DNA of 64,000 bases from Labia minor. Taxonomy: Eukaryota; Arthropoda; Insecta; Dermaptera; Spongiphoridae. The notes under the pieces were generated by a model. That model made no database searches and was not told where the DNA came from. It saw only the letters and a program-made list of their open reading frames with translations. This document shows positions 1-12,380 of this stretch, in pieces (position 1 is the stretch's first letter; the number at the start of each line of letters is the position of its first letter). Both the position numbers and the translations under genes were made by a program. The stretch lies in assembly GCA_963082975.1 (NCBI GenBank), contig OY720344.1, positions 64,818,546 through 64,882,545 of the forward strand, given 5' to 3'.

Positions 1-266
1 CAAAGAAAATTATTTTGTTTATCTTGTAAGCTGTACTTATGAACACCATCTCCAGCCATTTCTGGCTGCTTCCAAAACTCACATTTCCTGTTCTAAAATT
101 ACTAATTATTGGTCTATTGTATCTTTATGTACATGAAAAAAATTCTCTAGATAACGTTTTTTGTAAAATTTGTAAAATTAGTAAAATTGATAGAATATAA
201 AAACTTGTTAGAAAGATTTTTCTTAATATGTTATTAGAATTACAGTTATAAATATCTATATATATA

Positions 267-784
267 CTAGCTGCTCCGAGCGCCTTCGGCGCTCTCCACA
301 CCTAGACGGGGGCTCCGCCCCCTGTACCCCCCCGAGTGTCCCTATTCTGAGCTATAATCATTTAACTCCTACCCTGTACCATCTCTATAGTTTTTTATAT
401 ATGTTTATTTATGCAGGAAAAATTAATTGACATAATTATTAATTTAATTAAATAAAATTTAATAATAAAATATTAAAATATATATCGATATATTTATATA
501 TATATAGATATATATAAAAAGATTTTTATCTGCACATTGCTCAGAATTTATATTACCGCCAAATTTTCGCCACCAGCGCCTCTATGATCTAGTATGGTAA
601 CTAAACTATCTTTAATTAATTAGCATCTCCTGGACACACCTTACCAATTAGCGGTTTTCTAAAGGAAGTCTGACATGCCCTGAGACCTACTGAATATACA
701 TAAAAAATTTCATAAGAATCGGTCCAGCCGTTTCGGAGGAGTATTCTATCAAAGTTTTGTGACACGAGAATTTTATATATAAGA
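267..784 (-). mobile_element. Non-autonomous Helitron, 518 bp, abutting a second Helitron
   Basis: Read on the minus strand, it begins TCTTATATATAAAATTCTCG at 784 and ends with hairpin GAGCGCCGAAGGCGCTC, then GGAGCAG and CTAG at 267, followed by host T. A 5' TC, a 3' hairpin a few bases before CTAG, and insertion in an A/T context are the Helitron signature. A second, GC-rich hairpin (GGGGGCGGAGCCCCC) lies just upstream. The sequence after the 5' end (CTGGACCGATT..., near 715-735) is common in animal Helitron 5' regions. No coding capacity is seen. A fragment of another Helitron 5' end in plus orientation lies at about 505-548. The 5' terminus directly touches the 3' terminus of the neighbouring Helitron. 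Confidence 0.75.
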
Positions 785-1035
785 CTAGCTGATCAGAGCG
801 CCTTCCAGGCGCTCTTCACACCTAGACGGGGGCTCCGCCCCCTGTACCCCCGAGTGATACATAGTATTTGGTTGAAAGTCTGTATGTAAAAGGTTTTCAT
901 CCATTTTGTTTCAATCAGTATAAGTAGATAAGACATATATTTGTTTTCTTAGAAAATATATATTTTAATTTAATCAGTAAATTAATTATATATTATTATT
1001 GCATATGTTATATTTATCTAACTCTGTGTCTATAC

Positions 1036-1192
1036 AGTTTTCGAAAGTTCTTAGCCGCAGCATCCACTTTTCTCTAAGAGTCCCTTTCCTGAGCTACAAC
1101 CAAATCCTACCCTGACCCATCTCTCCCATGTCCCTTCCTTCATTGTCCACCCACCTTGATCTTTGCTCTTCCACCGGATGTTTCCCAATATT
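1036..1192 (-). pseudogene. LINE reverse-transcriptase C-terminal fragment
   Basis: The minus strand encodes the C-terminal tail found in several copies in this window: a GRPRTRW-like motif, then MGEMGQGR and an RIGTLR-like segment. Such tails lie after the thumb of many animal LINE polymerases. The fragment lies between (ATT)n repeats and the Helitron 3' region, as in the sister copies. It is about 50 codons and carries stops. Confidence 0.55.
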
Positions 1193-1476
1193 TGCATGTG
1201 TGTCTGCATACATATCTACGTATATGATAACTGAACACTTAATAATAATAATAATAATAATGTATTAAATGAATATAATTGAAATTTTAGTTTTAATTGC
1301 ACTTTTTTTTTGGTTTTTATTTTTATTTATTTTTATTGGAATTATTACAAATAATAATAATAATAATAATATACCGTTTAATACGTGAAAATAATAATAA
1401 TAATAATAATAATTTATTAAATTAATATAATTGAAATTTTATTTTTTATATTATTACATTTTTATTTTTATTTTTT

Positions 1477-1789
1477 ACCGACCGACGATAGTAAGGGAGG
1501 TACATATTGTTTTCACACCAAATTTCACATGAGGAGATTTTTACATATCTCCACGAATATTTCTTAATTTAAAATTATATGAAGTCACCCAGCCATTCAT
1601 GACGTCACAGCCTGGTCTTACATATATATTACAAATAAAATAAAATTAAAAATATTTATGTTATGTCCATATCTGTTTTTTTATTACATTAATAGATATA
1701 TTAAAATTATTTGAAATTGTTTCTGTAGCTGGAAATTAATTTACTTCAAACCGTCGGTCGGTTCGGACCTGGCCACAGGTCAACTTATT
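1477..1789 (-). mobile_element. GTTGACC-family short repeat, internally deleted copy
   Basis: The copy runs from ACCGACCGACGATAGTAAGG to CCACAGGTCAACTTATT, the reverse of the fuller copies at 32,285 and 44,403. The middle, including the CGGACGGACAGACGG-like tract, is missing, leaving about 313 bp instead of about 625. No coding potential. Confidence 0.7.
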
Positions 1790-2599
1790 TTGTTAATAAT
1801 TTATTTTTATTTTTTATTTTTTTTGTTAATAATTATTACATTTTTATTTGTTCGAAAATTATTTCTACTTTATTAATTCTTAATAGTTATTACATTTTAA
1901 TTAACAGTTTTCGGAATAAGTATATTCTCTTATTTTATAGAGATTTTTATTGTTTGTCTCAAAAGTCTACCTACAATATTTCATTACCATTGTATGATTC
2001 AAAATAAAATTCAAAATATTTAATAGGACATGACATGATCTTAGTATTTTTCCCATCCCAGAATATTTGCTAATATTACATGTTGGAGTTCCAATTACCT
2101 GCATATTTAATGGCAATTTCAATGCTGAATATACTTTTAAATAAAAAATTAAAAAAATTTGAAGTAAATGGAATTATTATACTTAATAAATCTATATATA
2201 AATTTAATATATATTCAAACAATAATTGAAACAATATATATAAAACGATTCAATATTTTACTTACATTGTGATTTATATTTCTATTTTTATTACAACTGT
2301 TATTATGGGTATGTTATTTTTGAGTTTAAAAAAAATTAAAAATATTTGAATTTTGAAAATTATATGTAGCGCCCTCTGTCGATAGTTTTGTGACACTACA
2401 GACTTTTACCAAAATATTACTAATTAAATTAATTTTGGATAAATTAATTTTGGATTTAACTACACTAAAACCTTCCCTGGGATGCCCACAACAATCCCTG
2501 AAAGTTTCACCGTAAAAGGACGGGTAGTTTTTGAGTCTATAAGAGACAGACAGACACACAGACACACAGACATTGCCTTTTATATATATAGATATATAT

Positions 2600-5212
2600 A
2601 TATATATATCTATATATATATTAATAATGAAAATTATGAATGAATGCCTTTAAATTATTATTATTATTATCAATTTTCTTTGATCTTATGAGATAACATA
2701 GCATTATTAATGAGTAAGTTTATTTTAGGAAAATATAAAAATGAATCGATTCCTTCCTTCCCTTCAATGAACATTTAATATATATTAAGTCGCATATGTT
2801 CGCCCTTAATCTCTTTGTCTATTACGATTTCCGGTTTTGTTTTTAATGTAATTTTAACTACCTGTCCCACAATCTAATACTATAACGCGACTCACGATTT
2901 GTGAATTGGTATATATTCATGGGAGCGTCGAGGGTGTAAGCATAGAGACCTTGGTTCAACACAGCTCACGCAAAACGTGCCAGTATTGTGTCAATTATAT
3001 TGGAGCTAACACCAACATTTTTAGATACGAATATTTATTCACATACACGCTCAATATCTCTACCTTGATATACAAATATAACGCTATAGCTAGAACGAAT
3101 TAAGACTACTGTTTGGCGCGATCTATGTGCATCATAAATCAGATGTTTCCACGATGATAAAACCCGGTGTCGGGTCTAGAGTTGAATGCAAATCTATTCT
3201 TCGATGAAAACACACCAAAGTTTCTCCCCAGTCCTCGTTCCCAATTGCAAATTCGTGGTTGAAATTAGACAATTGTTTCCAAATTATCCTACTAATTTCC
3301 ATCGTCAGCAAACAGAAGAAATCCTCCCCTCACACCAATCAAAATTAATTAAATGCCACCTGTTTTTTTCTCTCTCTATCCCCCTCTTGTTCCCTTTTCT
3401 TTTTTGCTATATTCTATTTTATTTCCGCTAATGGCATATTCAGGAAATGTCAGGTCTTCTTTTATTTTAAAACAATTCTTATTTTTCGTAGAAAAAATAA
3501 ATAGGGATGGAAATCAGAATTTGTTTTATTTATTTTAATTACAAACAAAATTTAATGGTAGACAGGTAATTAGTGTACATCATGAACAGTATAATTAAAA
3601 CCCAGAGAAGAAGAAATAATAAATACAATTATATATATATATTAAAAATATTAATTTCTTTTTTTTTAATTAATTATATTATTAATATTTTTTTTTAAAA
3701 ATGAAATATTTTCAAAATCTTTATATTTAATATTATTTATTTAATTTCTAATCTCAAACACAAATCAAAATATTCTTTGAGAAATATACAATTTAATCAT
3801 GTTTACAAAATTTTAGATTTTTTATTTGTTAAATATTGGGCAACTGAGATTAAATATAAAAAAACTACTAATTAATTGTTTGACATTAAAATTTGTAAAC
3901 AATTTTCTCCAACTGTGCATGGCATTAAGAGGAAAATATTATAATTTCTAACTTTGATGTTTAAGTTTGAATATTATTAGAATAAAAGCAGGTTTCTTAA
4001 ACTAAGAACATTTCACCAGCTGTCAAATGATTTTAATTTTTCATTAGTTAATTAATAATTAATTATTAACTAATTTATTTAAATAAATTATTTTAGATTA
4101 ATGTTCAATCAATAAATTAATTACCATGATGTATATATGTAGATTATAATTTATTAAATATATAAATAAACATAAACTTTTTATTTTCTAACCTAATATT
4201 TTATCTTCTTTTTTTCTAATTCTTAATTATAGTCATCTTCAAAAAAAAATTAAATATTTTTTAATGACAATGTTTACAATTTAAATTTATAAAAGATAAG
4301 ATTATAATTAAACGTTTTAGATTGAGTTTTGAATATAATGTTATACTAGTTAATTTCTTGTCATTTGCTCATTAAATATTTTCTTTTCATTATTTTTTCT
4401 AATATTTTTTACCTTAAACTAAATTCTTCATTGACTTTTTATATTTCTCTTTGTATCAATTCATTTTCATTTACAATCAGGTCAACATGTGTTGATATAT
4501 TGGAATCAGTACAAATCAGTAGTACCTATATTGTACTTTTGAAATGTGTGTATGTAAACAACAAGTTATTTCTATACAAATTTCGCAACTAGATAACGTT
4601 AATCTCTGATCGCCAGAAAGGCACAAGTTCTCTATTGTGTAGTTATATTATATTGATCTTGATTTAAAAGAAGTGCCAGGATTTAGAAAAATTAGTTTTT
4701 TAAATAAAGTAAAACTTAAGTATAGTAAAAATATATTTATTCAACCAACAAATTAACAGTACTAATTTTGATATTATACTATTAATAGGAATTATCTTCT
4801 ATATAATTATATCATAGTTAATTATAAAATCTGGATGTTTTTTTGGTTGGCTTACATGATCATCATCAGTGTTTATAAAGAAAATAGAAAGAGAAAAGTA
4901 ATTAAAAAATAATAGATGAAAGAGATAAACAATAAACACGATTTTGTTTATTAGAAAGGTATTAAGAGTATTAACGCGTTCCGCTTTAAAAATATTTTAT
5001 TAATCGATATAAGGTTTATGAAATCTTCAATATAATCTAATGCTGTCCGATTTGGCCTTAATCATCTAAAAATAATCTAAAAACATTTCCTGCGGAATTA
5101 TGTTGTTAAAATGCAAATCTTATAAGATTTTGTGACATAGTTGGAATTATACAATTTTTATATAATTCAAAATTTATTTAGTTTATTTTATTAAAATTAT
5201 CATATATTTGTG

Positions 5213-5214
<2 letters not shown>
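2600..5214. other. AT-rich stretch with no recognisable gene
   Basis: Only short frames occur, for example 65 codons at 2906-3103 and 81 codons at 3186-3431. None shows a recognisable motif, so none is called. About 2,760-3,430 is less AT-rich than its surroundings and could be unique sequence. I saw no RNA gene or complete transposon. Confidence 0.5.

Positions 5215-5263
<49 letters not shown>
5215..5263. repeat. (TA)n microsatellite
   Basis: About 24 uninterrupted TA units. This is one of the two longest TA tracts in the window. Confidence 0.95.
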
Positions 5264-5265
<2 letters not shown>

Positions 5266-6129
5266 TAGTATAATACTTTAAATACAACCTCCAAATAGAA
5301 TCTCTAAACATTAATACATAATTTTGATACCAGCATAATATAGATGAAAATTATAAAAATTTAAAAACGTATTAATAACTGAAATATATTCACATCTCAT
5401 AAATCCATTACCATCAGAAATTAAATTTAAATATAACAAGAAGGATCTTCATAATAGATCAGATTTAACATAAATTAAACATGATTTAAAAAGTGAGAAA
5501 GAATTTTGTCACCTTATTTAAACAATTCAAAAATAATTTTACTTTAAATTGCTTTAAATCACTTTTGCATGCAAGATAAAATCCCCTAAAGCCAAAGTTA
5601 CATCTTGAGAATATCCCATCGAAGCTGACCCTATTACACTCTTATATCGATCATGGACTTATCTTATAAAATATTTGTATGATTGTTAATTGTTGATAAT
5701 CATTTTATTTTTAGATAGATGCGCAGTAGAGAGAGCAAAAAATAGCTAAATTTTTTTTAAAAAAAGGCAAGTTTTTTTGTTAAAAAAGGCTGTCAAAAAG
5801 GCATTTTTTAAAAAAAAATGCTGTTAAAAGGCTATTTTTTAAAAAATTTTCCAAAAAATATTGTATTTTTATAGGTAAATAGTCTCTTTTATTAGCTTAT
5901 GTTAGCAAAATGGAATTTAAACATTAACAAATTTTACTTATATTAACGAATATCAAATAATTTTTAAAAGAAATATATTATAATAAGAATGTGGAAAAAA
6001 TTTAAATTCTTAATTTTTATAAAACATATATACGGAGAAAAAGTAACACAAAAAGATAAAAAGGCATTTTATAAATATAATATTTTTAGTTTATTATTTT
6101 TTATGAAATAAAATATAAACAAAACATAA

Positions 6130-7140
6130 TTATAACCGTTCTCTCTCAGATGTTACATCATTTCTCTATTTATAAAGAAATTGCACACAAAATACATTTG
6201 AAGATTTTGAATTGTGAAATTTGTTCGGCGATCGGTCAGAATATTTTAATAAATAGAAAATGACCTCTCACCATCACAATATGTGAGAGGTGTAAACTTC
6301 AGAGCCGTAATTTCACTATTTTTCAGTTTATTTGTGACTAAGTTGTTTGGCTCAATATTTAAACCACTTAGTATTTCGCATGATTGTCTCATAAAATCTA
6401 AAACCATATTATTCTCCAACACTTTGGATATCTTTGTTTGAACTAAATTAGCGCGAAGTCCGACAGTTTTCTCAATTTTTTTTCACACCATCTAAGATGT
6501 AAAGTGTATCGTCAATTTGGGATCTTCAAGTTCTTTTAACTTAGTGGCGATGAACCCGAAGTTAGAAGAACTACAAATCAAATCAAGGGGTAGCTGAGAA
6601 TTTAGTATCAACTTCCGAGCTTTTTGTACAGAAAGAGCATCATCTTCCACATTAATCATTTGAATTACCTGTTGATAAAAAAATGAAATTAACAATAAAA
6701 AGAATTAAACAAAAATAATGTTCAATTTTAGATAGTCAAGACTTAAATTATTTTTTGCCCAGAGTATCAGAACCTTTATAAATTAAAGAAATAATAAAAG
6801 GTTGCCTTATGCTTGTAAAATAAAATTTTATTATATAAAGAGATTATACTATAGTTTTGAGGACTTTGTCTTGTGGACTGAAGAAGAGAACAAAATCCTC
6901 TAAACTATAGTCCTTTAATATAAATTAAAAATGTATTTTTCAAGCAAAAGGCACAATTTTTTATTGTTTTGTTAATTGATAGGTAGATATTTATCGTACA
7001 TGCTTTAATTTTTCAAAATGTAAAGCGTGAAAACTTGCAGCCTCAATCCAGGTTCCAAATCTTTTTTCAACTGGTTTAGGTGGTAGAGGAAGATCTGGAT
7101 AAAGTTCCTTGTATTTGCTTACCCAAAAATTAAAAAATAA
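6130..7140 (-). pseudogene. hAT-family transposase remnant
   Basis: Transposases of this family cut and paste DNA using an RNase H-like core and a C-terminal dimerisation region. Reading from 7140 downward, the minus strand gives YKELYPDLPLPPKPVEKRFG followed by TWIEAASFHALHFEKLK, a conserved hAT core segment. Next comes a 67-codon frame (6492-6695) with SSNFGFIATKLKELEDPKL, the usual segment before the C-terminal domain. Then comes the dimerisation region in a different frame, with a SxDVERSFS-like ERSFSIY, near 6,250. Frames shift and stops intervene, so it is dead. The closest relative in the window is the plus-strand copy at 49,780-50,975. Confidence 0.7.
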
Positions 7141-7895
7141 TAATAATAATATTAGATAATATTAATAATATTTAATAATTAAAAATTTAGATAATTTAGA
7201 ATTAGACTTAAACATTTCAAGTTTGTGTCTATAGAGTTTTTTATTGACACAAGACCAAATCATAGAGTTTATACTGTTTATACATTTGGTCGATATAAAC
7301 AGGTTTAAACTTGATAGAAATGGGATTTGTCGGAGTTAAAACACCTATTTCAAGTGGGAAACGTAAAGGTGAATGGGATAATTACTCAAAAAAGAGAATG
7401 AACAGAATGTATGACAAAATTTAATTAATAAAGCAAAAAAAAAAAAATAGAATAGACACAGGAATCGAATGAACGGTGAAACAGATAGATACAATTTTTA
7501 TAACAAGATAAACGAAACAGTTATATAGAATTTAATATCAAGCTAAACGAAATTACAAGTAGAATTTGGAAAGAATAGTTATTAAATGAAGACAGAGTTC
7601 GGAATTGATATCGAAATAATAAATCAAGTGAAAGCAATTTAGATGAATCAAGAAATCAGGCTTTTAAGGTAAATCGTGGATCAGAATCATAGGTAAACAG
7701 GCGAGGGTCAAATAATGGGGGTTTGCGGAACAGGTGTTAACGGGACAAGAAGCGTACACGGAAAAGTATGTTAATCGCGAATCGAGCAGGCAGGAGAAAG
7801 ACAAGGGTTGGAGAAAGAGATAGAGAATTCCGTTGTCTTCAAGCTCGTTCGTAGGCCGGCTATCAGGAGCTATGGGTGTTCCGCGACTCTTTTTT

Positions 7896-7990
7896 ACCGA
7901 CCGACGATAGTAAGGGAGGTATTGTTTTCACACCAAATTTCACATGTGGAGATTTTTACATATCTCCACGAATCATGCATTTTCTTAACA
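7896..7990 (-). repeat. Terminal fragment of the GTTGACC-family repeat
   Basis: Begins ACCGACCGACGATAGTAAGG like the right end of full copies, and breaks off after the ATCATGCATTTTC segment just before the full copy at 7993. Confidence 0.7.
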
Positions 7991-7992
7991 GA

Positions 7993-8625
7993 AATAAGTT
8001 GACCTGTGGCCAGGTCCGAACCGACCGACGGTTTGAAATAAATTAATCTCCAGCTACAGAAACAATTTCAAATAATTTTCATATATCTATTAATGTAATA
8101 AAAAACAGATATGGATACATAAATAATAAATATAAACATTTTTAATTTTATTTTATTTATAATATATATGCAAGACCAGGCTGTGACGTCATGAATGGCT
8201 GGATGACGTCATATAATTTTAAATCAAGAAAAAACTAATAAATATGATTTTTCTCGAGGATAAAACCAATACAAAGTGCATGATTCGTGGTGATATATAA
8301 AAAAAAGCTCCTTTGGTGTGAAAATAACCCTTTCCTTCCTATCGTCGATCGCTAATACTACAACTTCCGGTTTCCGGATTTGCACCAAAAGTTGATCAAT
8401 TCATCCCACTGATGCATTAAGTAAATATACCAAATTTCATCAAAATCGGTTGAGCCGTTCAGGCTGTACACATCTATACGGACGGACAGACGGACGGACA
8501 GACATCATGCTAAAAATACTTTTTTCTGTTTAGAAAATGCATGATTCGTGGAGATATGTAAAAATCTCCACATGTGAAATTTGGTGTGAAAACAATACCT
8601 CCCTTACTATCGTCGGTCGGTAAAA
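7993..8625 (+). mobile_element. GTTGACC-family short repeat, full-length, left arm of a palindrome
   Basis: Runs from ATAAGTTGACCTGTGG to CGTCGGTCGGTAAAAA, the same ends as the copies at 32,285-32,909 and 44,403-45,036. Internally it has the ACCAAATTTCATCAAAATCG and GTTGAGCCGTTCAGG motif and a CGGACGGACAGACGG tract, features found at the ends of many animal Helitrons and LINEs. No open frame. Confidence 0.75.
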
Positions 8626-9158
8626 AGTATTTTTAGCATGATGTCTGTCCGTCCGTCCGTCCGTCCGTATAGATGTGTACAGCCTGAACGGCTGAACGGA
8701 TTTTGATGAAATTTGGTATATTTACTTAATGCATCAGTAGGATGAATTGATCAACTTTTGGTACAAATCCGGAAACCGGAAGTGGTAGTATTAGCGATCG
8801 ACGATAGGAAGGGAAGGGTTATTTTCACACCAAATTTCACATGAGGATATTTTTTACATATCATCACGAATCATTCACTTTGCATTGGTTTTATACTCGA
8901 GAAAAATCATCTTTATTAGTTTTTTCTTAATTAAAATTATATGACGTCATCAAGCCATTCATGACGTCACAGCCTGGTCTCACATATATATTATAAATAA
9001 AATAAAATTAAAAATATTTATGTTATATCCATATCTGTTTTTATTACATTAATATATTACAGATATATTAAAATTATTTGAAATTGTTTCTGTAGCTGGA
9101 AATTAATTTATTTTAAACCGTCGGTCGGTTCGGACCTGGCCACAGGTCAACTTATTTA
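8624..9158 (-). mobile_element. GTTGACC-family short repeat, inverted right arm of a palindrome
   Basis: Sequence from the centre (GTATTTTTAGCATGATG) out to CCACAGGTCAACTTATT is the reverse complement of the preceding copy. Arms of about 520 bp flank a spacer of about 105 bp. Confidence 0.75.
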
Positions 9159-9359
9159 AAAAATTGCGAAAAATGGCAAAAAAAGCTCGAAAAAGGCGTT
9201 TTTTTAAAAAGACCCGGAATGCCAAAAAAGGCGAAAAAGGCATTTTTAAAATCTACCAGGGTGTTTGATTTTTATAGATCGGTGGAGATCTATAAAAAAA
9301 TCTTGAAAAAGCTCAAATTTTAAAAAAGGTAAATGCCTTTTTTTTGCGCAGTACTATTT

Positions 9360-10976
9360 TCCACATCAACATAAATTTCTATTTCAAAAATTATTTAAAT
9401 CATTCAAAGAGAAACTTTAATGGTTTTTGTATAAAAATTATTATATTTTATATTAAGAAAATAATGAGAAGAATAAGAGATGTAAATATATTTGATTGTA
9501 AATTAAATGAGAAAGGATCGGAAATAAAGTTAAGCAAGAAAGTGGCAAGTGCAAATTCCAAATGAAAAGGGGAAATTCATTACGGAAATGAAGAATTGAA
9601 AATTATAAATTTTAATGTACAATAGGATTGTTTAGAATTGGGTAGAACAACCACAAGAACATTAAAAGGTATAAAGAAATTACATTTATTTCAAACTCCA
9701 ATCAGGAATAATTTTCATTTGTTTCCACTAAATGAACCAGCCATAGAATTTTTTTGACAATTATAGTCAATTCAAATTTTCACATTCTGCTCATTTGAAA
9801 TTAATCTATTAGGATATATGTGTATTTTACTAATAGTACTCTTTGAATTGATTCATCTACAATAGAATAAATTTTTTGACTTTTTTATAATAAATAATTT
9901 ATTTTTTTAATATTCATTTCTCTCAATTTGATTATTTAAATAATCTTAAGGTCAACAGATATGAGAGTTGGATGCCATATTGAAGATTATATAGGTAGAC
10001 ATTGAAGGCGGTGAGGATAAAGGCGAAATCAATATTATGTTTCCTACCTAAAGTTAAGGATGGCACATTTGAATTGATCTCTATATGACTAATTTTGCAA
10101 CAGTACTGAAACCTGAATTAGTTACAGTTACATAAACATATAAGCCGATAGGAACTTGGCCCCCTTTTTAACAGGTATGTTTTTGATTAGATAGAAATTT
10201 CTACATTCATTTAAATAATTATCACATAGTTACTATAATTGGAATATATTTATATTTAAAAATAAAAATTAATAATGGGCCGCAAATAGAATTATTAAAA
10301 AAATATAAATTAATAATCTATATTTTTAAAAATTTAAATATCTGATAAAGCAATTTGATAAAGAAAGTGGAAACATTAAATAAAAATAATTATGTCTAAT
10401 GACTCTTACTTAATTAAGGATCATTAAGGTGATTAATATGAATTATATAATAGGATAACCTAAAATTAATCTTATTATATTATTAAAGCTGATATTTAGA
10501 TGGAAAATATGGATTATTCCTTATATTCAATTATTCTATTTATTTTTGTTGATTTTATTAGGAAATTAAAAAAATCCGGCAAATATTCATTTAGATAAGA
10601 TTTTAAAACCTGAAACCTGAATTGTACAAAAATATTTTAAAATTATAAACGCACAATAAATACAAATACATAATACAATAAATTTATACATAAAGTTTAA
10701 TATTGATGCAAATAAATAAATTATGTTATTTAGTTTATTTTCTATATTTTCCAGGTTGAAGCCTATTTTAGCTACATAGTCAATTAATTAGATCCCGATT
10801 TGAATTTAACAATTTAAAATATATTGCGGTTTTAAAGTAAAAGCAAATCTAAAATTAAAACTGATATAAATTGTTTCATTTCTAATTAAAGCAGGGTGGC
10901 CATGTAAATTAATGAAAATAACATGAGAATAACTGATTTCGTCGGTTTAACATCCTTTAAATGATGCCCTTTTTAC
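9360..10976. other. AT-rich stretch with no recognisable gene
   Basis: Long A/T tracts with one less biased patch at about 9,950-10,170. No motif, RNA gene or transposon end was recognised. Confidence 0.5.
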
Positions 10977-11189
10977 CTATTTATTGATCAAGCATTCTTC
11001 CAGTCTTGCATTGAAGCTATCATATAGCTTTTTAATTGTAGGAGGCAGGTTTCTTGGCTCTTCTTGGCTCTTCAATTCTTTCATAACATAATTGTTATAA
11101 GTTAGAATACTTGCACTTGGACTCACATTAAAGCGTTTCGACAGCAAATGCACCCTACCAAACCAACCAGTTCCATGTCTACTAAAATT
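10977..11189 (-). pseudogene. Unassigned coding remnant, 70 codons
   Basis: The minus strand is open from about 11,189 to a TAG at 10,977-10,979. The peptide contains GWFGRVHLLSKRFNVSPSAS and, further on, LPPTIKKLYDSFNARLEECL. Its balanced amino-acid composition is unlike the Lys/Asn/Ile-rich random frames around it, so it probably derives from real coding DNA, perhaps a transposon. I could not assign a family. There is no plausible start codon at the left edge and no neighbouring exon. A 12-bp tandem duplication (CTTCTTGGCTCT-like) lies inside at about 11,050-11,075. Confidence 0.35.
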
Positions 11190-12151
11190 TCAAGGTGTGG
11201 GTTCTAAATCTCCACTACCTCGAGAGATTTATTACTTTTAAATTTAAATCAATCATCATTGAAATAGTTAATACAAATAATTAAAAAAATGTGATGTGTG
11301 TTTTTTAATTAAAATTAAAATTTATTTTAATAAAAATAATTTAAATTCTTATTTAAATTTCTGATAAAAATATTTTATATACTCGTATTATCAATTAATC
11401 TGTGTTTAATACAATTTAAAAATTTAATATAAAATTGCATTTATAAAAATGTATTAAATAAATTAATTACGTGGCAGTGATTATTAATTTTTTATTTATT
11501 TTTTAAATTGATTTATTAAAATTTCAGATTGAATGTGGTTATCGAAATAATATTTTTACTTTTAAATCTCCATAATTCAGATATTGGGAATTCGTTGATC
11601 ACAACAAGGTGGATAAATGGAGAAGATATTCAGGTTCATGGAGAGAAAAGATGGATATGAGTAGGTGGGGGAGTTGGAATATTTACTTCCCTTTCTAAAC
11701 AAATAAAGTTAAGAGTTGTAACCAATTTAGAATTCTAATCAAGGGAATATTGATGTTTTAAGGAATAAAAGTAATAAGAGCTGTTCCAAGTGGGAAGGAA
11801 TATGGGTGGCAGCTTTAAGGAATGGTTGGGTTGATCTTTATTGATTCACTTTCCTTTAGTTAAGAATGTTTACTGAGGAGACATATTTCTTTAAAATTTA
11901 TGTTTGTCGACCCCGGAATTTACGCTTTACCTTTTCAACTAAGGCCAGTCAACACAAATGCATTAGCTATGGATGTATTTTGTGCGGATACTCTGTGATT
12001 TTGTGTTTTTTGAATGACACGAAATTATTAACATATCAATAAAAACCATTATTTTAAATGAACAGAACTCTAAATACAATCTATTTTTTTTAATTACAAT
12101 TAATCTCTTAATGATTAACAGGTAACATACCTAACTCTTTATGAATATAAA
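11190..12151. other. AT-rich stretch, partly G+C-balanced, no gene seen
   Basis: About 11,580-12,010 is less AT-rich and may be unique sequence. No domain or RNA signature was recognised. Confidence 0.45.
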
Positions 12152-12380
12152 TCCTATATATATTATATTATAATTATAATAATTATAATTGGCTATGTTT
12201 GTATGGATGTATGGATGAATGGATGTCCAACGCGTTTCATGTAAAATCTACTAAATGGATTTTATTGAAACTTTACAATAATATAGCTTATACATTAATG
12301 TTACACATAGGCTATAGTAGATTAATAATTACTTAAATATTAATTATAAATGAAACAAAATAATATTTTTTTTCATTATA
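12152..12380 (+). mobile_element. Helitron-like 5' terminal region
   Basis: Begins TCCTATATATATTATATT after an A. It continues with GGCTATGTTTGTATGGATG, then a segment resembling the CTACTGGACCGATTTTGATG block of Helitron 5' regions (here CTACTAAATGGATTTTATTG). The matching 3' end is uncertain; it may belong to the nested array that ends at 16,635. Confidence 0.35.

Larger units (their letters stand above)
785..2592 (-). mobile_element. Helitron, 1.8 kb, carrying a LINE tail and a nested short repeat
   Basis: On the minus strand the element starts TCTATATATATAAAAGGCAA at 2592, preceded by A, followed by TCTG-rich sequence typical of Helitron 5' ends. It ends at 785-788 with hairpin GAGCGCC/GGCGCTC and CTAG. 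Inside are a LINE C-terminal fragment (1036-1192), (ATT)n tracts (about 1240-1262 and 1355-1420) and a deleted GTTGACC-family repeat (1477-1789). No RepHel helicase is visible, so it is non-autonomous. The open frame at 2326-2565 is only a translation of the 5' terminal repeat and is not called as a gene. Confidence 0.75.
5729..9345 (-). mobile_element. Decayed hAT transposon with candidate 8-bp target duplication
   Basis: GCGCAGTA occurs at 5721-5728 and again at 9346-9353. The interval holds hAT transposase remnants on the minus strand, and both edges carry runs of the AAAAAGGC/GCCTTTTT motif also found at the end of the second hAT copy near 50,880-50,970. An 8-bp duplication fits hAT integration. 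The outermost inverted repeats are poor, because both edges are low-complexity A/T and purine runs, so the borders are tentative. A facing pair of short repeats (7993-9158) and a unique G+C-balanced patch (about 7,690-7,890) lie inside. Confidence 0.45.

Noticed and set aside
2326..2565. 79-codon minus frame with Cys-rich start
   Set aside because: Lies entirely in the Helitron 5' terminal repeat (TCTG repeats).
5700..5860. AAAAAGGC repeats considered as a CRISPR-like array
   Set aside because: Irregular spacing in a eukaryotic hAT terminus; no spacers of constant length.
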